Source: Nymphaea colorata
Taxonomy: Eukaryota > Streptophyta > Magnoliopsida > Nymphaeales > Nymphaeaceae
Assembly (NCBI RefSeq): GCF_008831285.2
Contig: NC_045140.1
Span: forward strand, 14,242,296-14,264,795
DNA length: 22,500 nt
Direction: 5' to 3'
In this document: one piece after another, positions 7,829 to 16,955 of the stretch
Layout of the letters: each line of letters opens with the position of its first letter
Position numbering within the stretch: the first letter of the stretch is position 1
Program-made: the position numbers and the translations under genes
Notes under the pieces: generated by a model
Told to the model about the DNA's origin: nothing
The model's database searches: none
Seen by the model: only the letters and a program-made list of their open reading frames with translations

Positions 7829-7920
7829 GAGTTGGCCGAGGACTGCCGACGATGCCGCCGATGGCCGACCGGGTGACGAGACCAGCCAGCTACAAGGCCG
7901 GACGAGCGTCGGCCACGAGC

Positions 7921-7961
7921 GCCGAAGAGGGCCGAGCACGGCCGAAGGTGGCGCGGGCCAG
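7921..7961 (+). repeat. GC-rich 20-21 bp tandem repeat in U3, two units (element A)
   Basis: Two adjacent units start GCCGAAG (7921-7940 and 7941-7961). Element B has three units at the corresponding place. This copy-number difference accounts for much of the 18-bp LTR length difference between the families. Confidence 0.65.
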
Positions 7962-8798
7962 CACACCGTCGCGAGGCTGCCGAGAGATGAGGGCGCCGAG
8001 CGCCCACGCCGAGCGGGGAAAGCACCCGCAACCACTGACCCTGCTTCCTTTTGTTGTGAGGCTAACGTGTTTTGCAGGGCGCGGGACCGGCACGCAAAGG
8101 AGGTTACCCGTGGAGAGGTCACGGCCGCGGTTGCCGATGACGACGCCAAGAGCCCGAACGCGCCAGCCAGTGCGGAGGAGATCACGAGCGAGGGTGCTAC
8201 GCAGCCAAGGGAGGTTGACGAGATGACAGCCCCACACTCAGCCCGTGCACTTGATCAGAGTGAGGCTAGCCCGTCGATTGGAGGACTTCATGCTATAGCG
8301 CTTGGACACGGTGAGACCACTCTGCCCACCCAAGCCAAGTCAGACGTACTCGAGCGGAGTGGGCTGGACTTAGCACGCGGGGCTCAGCTTGCTGGACACA
8401 CCATGGAGACAGGGTGTTCTGGACAGAGACTGACGAGTTCCAGACTGTCAAACAGAGGACGCACGGACAGGACAGGAACAGGGGTCGTTCAGGCGTTCAG
8501 AACAGAGACAGAGCTGACAGACAGGACGGACAGCCACAGGACAGGCACAGAGGATGTCCTGGCGTCCGGAACAGAGACAGTCCAGGAAACTGAGACGGGC
8601 AGATACGAAGGCCGTCTAGACCGAGTCTAGACGGAGTGGGTTAGGACCCAGGCGAGGCACCGAGGCAGCACCCAGGAGCGGAAGAGAGACCCGAGTTGGA
8701 GTCTTGTTGGTAGGCCGTCTCGGCCGTACCGATTCACTTTGTACATGTTTTATTTCAGCTTTTGCTCTTGTACCGGGACGGTTCAGGGGCGTCCCGAG

Positions 8799-8824
8799 TC
8801 ACTTAGCCTTTATAAGCTAAGTGA
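8799..8824 (+). promoter_or_regulatory. TATA palindrome, element A 3' LTR
   Basis: This is the second copy of the 9-bp palindrome with TTTATAA at its centre. Here it would drive transcription outward into 3' flanking DNA. In the element RNA it also places the R region and poly(A) site shortly downstream. Confidence 0.55.
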
Positions 8825-8895
8825 TGGAACTTTTACCCAAAGTTTTTGCATAATAGAATTGGGTTTTCTTCTCTCTCGTGTGAGAGCTTGTCACC

Positions 8896-8949
8896 ATGGG
8901 CGGCTGCCATGCCTGCCTTCCCAAAACCTGCAACTCCCTTCATCTCTGA
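8896..8949 (+). CDS. 17-codon upstream ORF, element A 3' LTR copy
   Basis: This is identical to the uORF at 428-481 (CACCATGG context, TGA stop). In the 3' LTR it would only be translated from transcripts starting at this LTR. Confidence 0.35.
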   Translation: MGGCHACLPKTCNSLHL

Positions 8950-9244
8950 GAAGCCTTAGGCCGGAGAAGACGCCGGAGTGCGGTCGGAAAGACGAGCAAC
9001 CAGAGGGCTGGCGCCGGAGGCCAGCACCGGACGCTCGGCTGCGAGTTCTTCCTCTCCCATTTGCTGAAAACGGAGGTTCTGTGAAGCCCCAGGCCGGAAC
9101 CGTGGAGACGACGATCGGAGTGCTGGTAGCTCGACCACGGAGCTGCTGTGAGGCTGCGTTCGTCAAGGGAGAGCAGCGGATGTGGCTGCGCTGGTTTCAG
9201 CAACGCCTTCCCTGCTGAAAACGACATCCGGCGGTCTTCAAGAG

Positions 9245-10960
9245 GTAAGCCTTGATCTCCGACGGCTTCCTCTCGTTGTCCGTTCGTTCCAGAAGGTGGC
9301 TCTAACGCTGCTGACGCCGGAGGTGCTTCTAACTCGTTTGGAATCCACCGAAGGTAGCTCGGGCGATTGTCGCTGGATTGAAGAGTCGTTCGATCGGTTT
9401 TAACGACTGTGAGCAGCGCATTCGGGCGGAATCCTTCCGTTCGTCTAACACTGTGAGCAGGGATTCAAATCGATGGGAGACTAAGCGATTTCTGTAGCAT
9501 GTGTTTACTCTTGCTTCTGTAATGTTATTGCTGCGAGAAATCGAGGAGAAACGCAAAGGAATCGGAAGGAAAACGAAAAACGGAATAGCCTTCAACCGGT
9601 TTCTGTAAAACAGTCCCTGAACCCTGATAAAACGCGAATCTGAAGAAATACAGAGAGGGTTTTGATGATCCGACGCTTCTGTGACTTTCCCCTCATCAAT
9701 ACGAAACCAATGAACCCGGAATGAGCCAAATCCGACAAGAAATGAGGGAGATATCGCAGTTTGAATAGCCTGGACTGTTTCCCCCAATTTTGCCGCCGAC
9801 CAGTCCCTGGAAACCTGCAAATCTGAAGAAAATGGTGTACAATCTCGACGATCGGCCACTGTGGTTGCCTTCCTAACTTCCTTACGCACATTTCAAGCTA
9901 AGGAGGCCCAAAATCCGACGTCGGATGACCGAGATATGATCGACGGCCTGAATCTGAAAAAGAACGGCGGTGGAAGTCTGTAATCTCCGCCCGAACGGCG
10001 GCAGCGCCCCCATCTTCACTAGAATTTGGGGAAAACCACCAAATCCGGTGATCTGACTATCCTCCTTCGTTCTAATCTGTTGTTCTTGCTCTATTCCTGA
10101 TATCTAATGCTTGGATTAACGTTTTGATTGAGAATGATCACCCGGAGAATCGATTGAAGCTCTGGAATCCTTCCTGCACCCGCCTGAGTGGATGAACACT
10201 GCTGCAGCGTCGCGTGCCTTCCAGGAGCTATCACCTGAGAGCGAATCTGAGCCGGGCCTCTTGGGAGTTCCTTCCTTGGTGTCTTAGGAGTCTCCCGGTG
10301 AAATCTGGCATTCATTGGACGAAGGAAATGACTGGAACAAAGATCTGAAGCCGAAGCTGTCTGAACCATTTCCTGTCGTCCTGAACAGAGCTCCACCTTG
10401 CGGCGTCCAGCTCCAAAACTGCTCAACGTCTTGCCCAAGGAGGTCTTGTTTGGGCCCAATCTTCTGGGCGTCCAAACCTTGGTGTGTCAGCTCCCTTCAA
10501 ACCAAATTTCAGGATTTTTGGGTGTCTGGATCAACGGGAATGAATTTTTGAAGACGGACTACTCTGGAACTCGCCTGCGTTCCGTTCTGTTCCTGAACAG
10601 AGCCTGTTGACTGTGACAGTTCGGCGCCTTCAGCCTTCAACGACTTGACCTTAGAGGGCTCCGATTGCAGTGATTTTTGGAGCGTCCCTTCATAATCATC
10701 AGAGGCAGCTACCCACCAAATTTCAGCCCAATCCGAGCTGTGGATGATTTTTAATGATTTTTGGAAGATCGGCAAAGCCTGAGAATCCAGAACCTTCACC
10801 AGAGAACCAGGGAGCTTAAGCTGTCCAGGACAGCGCGCGTGCTTCGGCGTCAATCGAAGCTTGCCTCACCCCTTCATCGTCTAGCTCCAGGGGTTTAATC
10901 CTCAATCTGGTGACGCCTCTCCACCTTCGAAATACTGCTCTTAATCTTTGCCTTTGTCAG
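9245..10960 (+). other. Candidate leader intron, element A 3' LTR copy
   Basis: It has the same donor (AAGAG|GTAAGC) and acceptor (TTTGTCAG) as 777-2492. It would matter only for transcripts initiating in this LTR. Confidence 0.3.
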
Positions 10961-11372
10961 TGATTCGCTCGCCCTTGTTTGAAGTGCATTGTAGCCCAAC
11001 GGTGGAAGGTGTTGCGGACAGCAGGGCCTAATCCATTGCAGCTACACCGGTTAGGAGACATAGCTTACGCCGGGCTAAGCGGCGCTTGCCTCCCCCTAAA
11101 CTCAACAACGAACAGGGGTAGAACGTTCTCACGGTGAAGTCTCCTAACGATGCTTGGGAATACTCCGTTTCCTTGCTATTTTCGACAGTAACCTTCTCTA
11201 TTCATTTTCTGGAGTGTATTGCTGAGAAGGAGGAGCAGTCCAGCAACCGTGTGCTGAGCTGATCCCGGGAGAAGAAGGGTGTACGCTGTCACCTTGTCAG
11301 CGCTAGCTTCCCCCTACTTCATCACAGCACTAGGGGTTCCAACGTTTCCAGCTAAGTGCAATCCCTTCTCCC
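10796..11372 (+). other. Structured RNA modules M0-M2, element A 3' LTR copy
   Basis: This is the second copy of the tract at 2328-2904: M0 10796-10913, M1 11050-11148, M2 11267-11372, with identical stem strands. Confidence 0.6.
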
Positions 11373-11997
11373 GTCTTGAGTTGCTGAATTACAAAACAGT
11401 AACTATGCTGTCTATGTCTTGAGCAAGGAGGAGAGACCAACTTGAACGGGCACCTCGCTTGCGAAGACCGACGTGCTGATTACCAAGGGGCTTTGGCCTT
11501 TGCCCTTGGTCGCTTGCTGAACTAGCTTCAGCCAGGTAGGCACCCGAATCACCCTATAGATTCGAGGGCGGGTGCACTTGTTTTCAGCCTTGCCTCCGGG
11601 CGTGTAGTGCTGGGGTTACCTCCAAAGCTCGATAGCTAAGGACACGAACCCGGACTACGGACCTTCCTAGGGTGCATGGTGATGGTTTGCACGTCCTAGG
11701 GATTGTATGAATGGTTTGATACGAATGATGAATGCTGGATTGAGTGAGGAATGAGCTATTGTTGTACGCTACGCTTGTACGGCCTCGAACCCAACTTGTT
11801 GTAGTAGGTTCAGACCTAGTTTAGCAAAGGGTAAACCATTCCTTGTATCCTTACCCAAGGGCATTTGAGCTGGGATTGTGTCCAGCCGGGGTTGAAATTT
11901 TGTAAGGCCAAACTTGGGCCAGCTACATTACCACTAAGAGGTCTTGGGAGGTTACGTTCGTCGGCGGCTTTGAGGCGCTACAAGGGCGGATGTAACA

Positions 11998-12002
11998 ATC
12001 TC
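11998..12002. other. Possible target-site duplication, right copy, element A (ATCTC)
   Basis: ATCTC directly follows the 3' LTR terminus. Ty3/gypsy elements usually duplicate five bases. The left copy lies outside the window, so this cannot be confirmed here. Confidence 0.45.
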
Positions 12003-12009
12003 CTACGCA

Positions 12010-12076
12010 GGTGATTTGGGCGATCGCTCCCGGGTAAAAGGGGCTAACGCGAAAATCACCTAGTCTACCATAAATG
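12010..12076. repeat. Direct repeat copy 1 with fold-back ends
   Basis: The block contains GTGATTTGGGCG and later CGCGAAAATCAC, which are near reverse complements (10 of 12 positions). The DNA could therefore fold back. It is followed by a TCTACCATAAAT tail. Confidence 0.6.
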
Positions 12077-12400
12077 TTCCAGACCATTCGTGAATCCACT
12101 TGTGTACCTGATCCGGTCCCAAAGGACACCGCAGGCGCTGTCGGGGAACAGCGAGCACTGCAGGCCGAGGGCCAGGCAGGGAAGGACACGTTGCATAGCA
12201 CCTGCCAAACAAAGGCCTTGACAGCAGTCGGAGGCCGAGAAGAAGGCAGTCGCACCGCGTGGACTACAAATGGCCCAGGCAAAACCGGACGCAGGAGAAG
12301 CTGAAAAGACAGCTACGGAAGCACGCGGAACCAAGAAAAAATGGCCGCTCGCAGTGAAGAAAGGGCACACGAGGGACGGCAGCAAGGTCGAAGGGTGTCA

Positions 12401-12592
<192 letters not shown>

Positions 12593-12617
12593 CTACAGCA
12601 GCCGATTGATGCATATG

Positions 12618-12622
12618 ATCTC
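12618..12622. other. Possible target-site duplication, left copy, element B (ATCTC)
   Basis: ATCTC directly precedes the 5' LTR terminus TGTTACA. The right copy lies beyond the window. It is the same five bases that follow element A. Confidence 0.45.
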
Positions 12623-12732
12623 TGTTACAGGTCCGCCTAGGAGTTGGCCGAGGACTGCCAACGATGCCGCCGATGGCCGACCGGGTGATGAGACCAGCCA
12701 GCTACAAGGCCGGGCGAGCGTCGGCCAAGGGC

Positions 12733-12794
12733 GCCGAAGGTGGCCGGGCTCGGCCGAAGGTGGCGCGGGCACGGCCGAGGGTGGCGCGGGCCAG
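12733..12794 (+). repeat. GC-rich 20-21 bp tandem repeat in U3, three units (element B)
   Basis: The units at 12733-12752, 12753-12773 and 12774-12794 all start GCCGA(A/G)GGTGGC. Element A has two units. The copy in the 3' LTR is at 19495-19556. Confidence 0.7.
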
Positions 12795-13631
12795 CGCACC
12801 GTCGAGGGGTTGCCGAGAGATGAGGGCGCCGAGCGCCCACGCTGAGCGGGGAAAGCACCCGCAGCCACTGACCCTGCTTCCTTTTGTTGTGAGGCTAACG
12901 TGTTTTGCAGGGTGCGGGACCGGGACACAAAGGAGGTTACCCGTGGAGAGGCCACGGCCGCGGTTGCCGATGACGACGCCAAGAGGCCGAATGCGCCAGC
13001 CATTGTAGAGGAGATCACGAGCGAGGGTGCTACGCAGCCAAGGGAGGTTGACGAGATGACAGCCCCACACTCAGCCCATGCACTTAAACCGAGTGAGGCT
13101 AGCCCGTCGATTGGAGGACTTCATGCTAGAGCGCTTGGACAAGGTGAGGCCACTCTGCCCACCCAAGCCAAGCCAGACGTACTCGAGCGGAGTGGGCTGG
13201 ACTTAGCACGCGGGGCTCAGCTTGCTGGACACACCATGGAGACAGGGTGTTCTGGACAGAGACTGACGAATTCCAGACTGTCAAACGGAGGACGCACGGA
13301 CTGGACAGGAACAGGGGTCGTTCAGGCGTTCAGGACAGAGACAGAGCTGACAGACAGGACGGACAGCCACAGGACAGGCACAGAGGATGTCCTGGCGTCC
13401 GGAACAGAGACAGTCCAGGAAACTGAGACGGGCAGATACGAAGGCCGTCTAGACCGAGTCTAGACGAAGTGGGTTAGGACCCAGGCGAGGCATCGAGGCA
13501 GCACCCAGGAGCGGAAGGGAGACCCGAGTTGGAGTCTTGTTGGTAGGCCGTCTCGGCCGTACCGATTCACTTTGTACATGTTTTATTTCAGCTTTTGCTC
13601 TTGTACCGGGACGGTTCAGGGGCGTCCCGAG

Positions 13632-13657
13632 TCACTTAGCCTTTATAAGCTAAGTGA
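13632..13657 (+). promoter_or_regulatory. TATA palindrome, element B 5' LTR
   Basis: TCACTTAGC-CTTTATAA-GCTAAGTGA, identical to element A and at an equivalent place about 1 kb into the LTR. This is the probable promoter of the element B transcript. Confidence 0.6.
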
Positions 13658-13703
13658 TGGAACTTTTACCCTAAGTTTTTGCATAATGAAATAGAGTTCT
13701 TCT

Positions 13704-13717
13704 CTCTCGCACGAGAG
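13704..13717 (+). other. Cap-proximal hairpin, element B 5' LTR
   Basis: CTCTC (13704-13708) and GAGAG (13713-13717) enclose GCAC. The loop differs from the GTGT of element A while the stem is kept. Confidence 0.4.
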
Positions 13718-13725
13718 TTTGTTCC

Positions 13726-13779
13726 ATGGAGGCTGAGAAGCTTTCCCCCATGAATGCCTGCAACTCCCTTCCTCTCTGA
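13726..13779 (+). CDS. 17-codon upstream ORF, element B 5' LTR
   Basis: The ATG is in good context (TTCCATGG) and encodes MEAEKLSPMNACNSLPL, ending at the same TGA as in element A. The first half has a different sequence, yet length, start context and the -CNSL-L ending are kept. A minimal ATG-AAA-TAG lies upstream at 13686, possibly at or before the transcription start. Confidence 0.4.
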   Translation: MEAEKLSPMNACNSLPL

Positions 13780-14074
13780 GAAGCCATTGGCCGGAGAAGA
13801 CGCCGGAGTGCGGTCGGAAAGTCGAGCAACCAGAGGGCTGGCGCCGGAGGCCAGCACCGGACGCTCGGCTGCGAGTTCTTCCTCTCCCATTTGCTGAAAA
13901 CGGAGGTTCTGTGAAGCCCCTGGCCGGAACCGTGGAGAAGACGATCGGAGTGCTGGTAGCTCGACCACGGAGCTGCTGTGAGGCTGCGTTCGTCAAGGGA
14001 GAGCAGCGGATGTGGCTGCGCTGGTTTCAGCAACGCCTTCCCTGGTGAAAACGACATCCGGCGGTCTTCAAGAG

Positions 14075-15790
14075 GTAAGCCTTGATCTCCCACGGCTTCC
14101 TCTCGTTGTCCGTTCGTTCCAGAAGGTGGCTCTAACGCTGCTGACGCCGGAGGTGCTTCTAACTCGTTTGGAATCCACCGAAGGTAGCTCGGGCGATTGC
14201 TGCTGGCCTGAAGAGTCATCCGTTCGATTTCAACGACTGTGAGCAGCGCATTCGGTTGGGTCCATTCCGTCCGTCTAACACTGCCAGCAGGAGGTTAAAT
14301 CGAATAGGGACTAAGTGATTTCTGTAGCATGTGTTTACTCTTGCTTCTGTAATGTTATTGCTGCGAGAAATCGAGGAGAAACGCAAAGGAATCGAAAGGA
14401 AAATGAAAAACGGAATAGCCTTCAACCGGTTTCTGTAAAACAGTCCCTGAACCCTGATAAAACGCGAATCTGAAGAAATACAGAGAGGGTTTTGACGATC
14501 CGACGCTTCCGTGACTTTCCCCTCATCAATACGAAACCAACAAACCCGGAATGAGCCAAATCCGACAAGAAATGAGGGAGATATCGCAGTTTGAATAGCC
14601 TGGACTGTTTCCCCCAATTTTGCCGCCGACCAGTCCCTGGAAACCTGCAAATCTGAAGAAAATGGTGTACAATCTCGACGATCGGCCACTGTGGTTGCCT
14701 TCCTAACATCCTTACGCACATTTCAAGCTAAGGAGGCCCCAAATCCAACGTCGGATGACTGAGATATGATCGACGGCCTGAATCTGAAAAAGAACGGCGG
14801 TGGAATTCTGCAATCTCCGCCCGAACGGCGGCAGCGCCCCCATCTTCATTAGAATTTGGGGAAAACCACCAAATCCGGTGATCTGACTATCCTCATTCGA
14901 TCAATCCTGTTGTTCTTGATCTATTCCTGATATCTAATGCTTTGATTAACATTTTGATTGAATATGATCAACCGGAGAATTGATTGAAGCGCTGGAATCC
15001 TTCCTTCACCCGCCTGAGTGGATGAACACTGCTGCAGCGTCGCGTGCCTTCCAGGAGCTATCACCTGAGAGCGAATCTGAGCCGGGCCTCTTGGGAGTTC
15101 CTTCCTTGGTGTCTTAGGAGTCTCCCGGTGAAATTTGGCATTCATTGGACGAAGGAAATGACTGGAACGAAGATCTGAAGCCGAAGCTGTCTGAACCATT
15201 TCCTGTCGTTCTGAACAGAGCTCCATCTTGCGTCGTCCAGCTCCAAAACTGCTCAACGTCTTGCCCAAGGAGGTCTTGTTTGGGCCCAATCTTTTGGGCG
15301 TCCAAACCTTGGTGTATCAGCTCCCTTCAATCCAAATTTCAGGATTTTTGGGTGTCTGGATCAACGGGAATGAATTTTTGAAGACGGACTATTCTGGAAC
15401 TCGCCTGCGTTCTGTTCTGTTCCTGAACAGAGCCTGTTGACTGTGACAGTCCGGCGCCTTCAGCCTTCAACGACTTGACCTTAGAGGGCTCCGATTGCAG
15501 TGATTTTTGGAGCGTCCCTTCATAATCATCAGAGGCAGCTACCCACAAAATTTCAGCCCAATCCGAGCTGTGGTTGATTTTTAATGATTTTTGGAAGATC
15601 GGTAAAGCCTGAGAATCCAGAACCGTCACCAGAGAACCTGGGAGCTTAAGCTGTCCAGGACAGCGCACGTGCTTCGGCGTCAATCGAAGCTTGCCTCACC
15701 CCTTCATCGTCTAGCTCCAGGGGTTTAATCCTCAATCTGGTGACGCCTCTCCACCTTCGAAATTCTGCTCTTAATCATTGTCTTTTTCAG
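14075..15790 (+). other. Candidate leader intron, element B 5' LTR
   Basis: The donor AGAG|GTAAGC is at 14074/14075. The acceptor TCTTTTTCAG at 15790 has a better pyrimidine run than in element A. The length of 1716 nt equals that in A. The donor alone recurs at 20837 in the 3' LTR, where the acceptor is beyond the window. Confidence 0.35.
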
Positions 15791-16202
15791 TGATTCGCTC
15801 GCCCTTGTTTGAAGTGCATTGTAGCCCAACGGTGGAAGGTGTTGCGGGCAGCAGGGCCTAATCCATTGCAGCTACACCGGTTAGGAGACATAGCTTACGC
15901 CGGGCTAAGCGGCGCTTGCATCCCCCTAAACTCAACAACGAACAGGGGTAAAACGTTCTCACGGTGAAGTCTCCTAACGATGCTTGGAAATACTCCGTTT
16001 CCTTGCTAATTTCGACAGTAACCTTCTCTATTCATTTTCTGGAGTGTATTGCTGAGAAGGAGGAGCAGTCCAGCAACCGTGTGCTGAGCTGATCCCGGGA
16101 GAAGAAGGGTGTACGCTGTCACCTTGTCAGCGCTAGTCTCCCCCTACTTCATCACAGCACTAGGGGTTCCAACATTTCCAGCTAAGTGCAATCCCTTCTC
16201 CC
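15626..16202 (+). other. Structured RNA modules M0-M2, element B 5' LTR
   Basis: M0 is 15626-15743, M1 15880-15978 and M2 16097-16202. All stem strands listed for element A are present. Differences from A fall in junctions, linkers or loops, except that the M0 outer stem gains a pair (GTCACCAGA with TCTGGTGAC). Confidence 0.6.
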
Positions 16203-16830
16203 GTTTTAAGTTGCTGAATTACAAAACAGTAACTATGCTGTCTACGTCTTGAGCAAGGAGGAGAGACCAACTTGAACGGGTGCCTCGCTTGCGAAGACCG
16301 ACGTGCTGATTACCAAGGGGCTTTGGCCTTTGCCCTTGGTCGCTTGCTGAACTTGCTTCAGCCAGGTAGGCACCCGAATCACCCTATAGTTCCGAGGGCG
16401 GGTGCACTCATTTTCAGCCTTGCCTCCGGGCGTGTAGTGCTGGGGTTACCTCCAAAGCTCGATAGCTAAGGACACGAACCCGGACTACGGACCTTCCTAG
16501 GGTGCATGGTGATGGTTTGCACGTCCTAGGGATTGTATGAATGGTTTGATACGAATGATGAATGCTGGATTGAGTGAGGAATGGGCTATTGTTGTACGCT
16601 ACGCTTGTACGGCCTCGAACCCAACTTGTTGTAGTAGGTTCAGACCTAGTTTAGCAAAGGGTAAACCATTCCTTGTATCCTTACCCAAGGGCATTTGAGC
16701 TGGGATTGTGTCCAGCCGGGGTTGAAATTTTGTAAGGCCAATCTTGGGCCAGCTACATTACCACTAAGAGGTCTTGGGAGGTTACGTTCGTCGGCAGCTT
16801 TGAGGCGCTACAAGGGCGGATGTAACAGTT

Positions 16831-16842
16831 TGGTATCAGAGC
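16831..16842 (+). promoter_or_regulatory. Primer binding site, initiator Met tRNA (element B)
   Basis: TGGTATCAGAGC lies three bases after the LTR end, with the same arrangement as in element A. Confidence 0.93.
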
Positions 16843-16955
16843 GGCTTAGTGCGTTTTCTTGTTCAGATTTGGTCAGCTAAGGCTGCAAAGAGTTACGGTT
16901 TTGAGCAGCTTAGTCTTCTGAAATTCGATCTTGAAAGTGAGTTTCTATCGCAGCC

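Larger units (their letters stand above)
1..11997 (+). mobile_element. Element A: non-autonomous Ty3/gypsy-type LTR retrotransposon, left end outside window
   Basis: Seen: two copies of the same long repeat (offset 8468 bp) flank an internal region of 4281 bp. That region carries a primer binding site, one long gag-protease ORF and a polypurine tract in the correct order. The 3' LTR starts TGTTACA and ends TGTAACA. The full element should be about 12.66 kb; roughly 658 bp of the 5' LTR lies left of the window. No reverse transcriptase, RNase H, integrase or chromodomain is recognisable in any frame, so mobilisation must come from another element. The organisation resembles plant gag-only non-autonomous elements (TR-GAG type), but here with a protease and unusually long LTRs. 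The Gag and protease style suggests a chromovirus-like Ty3/gypsy relative; lineage assignment is tentative. Confidence 0.93.
7811..11997 (+). repeat. 3' LTR of element A (complete, 4187 bp)
   Basis: It begins TGTTACA directly after the polypurine tract and ends TGTAACA, which form 7-bp inverted termini. It shows no difference that I noticed from the 5' LTR over the shared 3529 bp. Inferred U3 is about 1 kb (to around 8840); R plus U5 is about 3.1-3.2 kb. At over 4 kb it is far longer than most plant Ty3/gypsy LTRs; comparable lengths are known in Ogre/Tat elements. No recognisable host gene lies inside. Confidence 0.95.
12623..16827 (+). repeat. 5' LTR of element B (complete, 4205 bp)
   Basis: It starts TGTTACA and ends TGTAACA three bases before the primer site. 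It carries the same internal series as LTR A: GC-rich tandem repeat, GACAG-rich stretch, TATA palindrome, hairpin, uORF, candidate intron and structured modules. The short segment 13718-13760 is notably different from A. Minor ORFs on both strands are treated as chance. Confidence 0.95.

Noticed and set aside
8067-8630. 187-codon ORF in U3, present in three LTR copies
   Set aside because: Differences between A and B are almost all amino-acid changing, no domain is visible, and much of it is the GACAG-rich repeat. It lies upstream of the inferred promoter.
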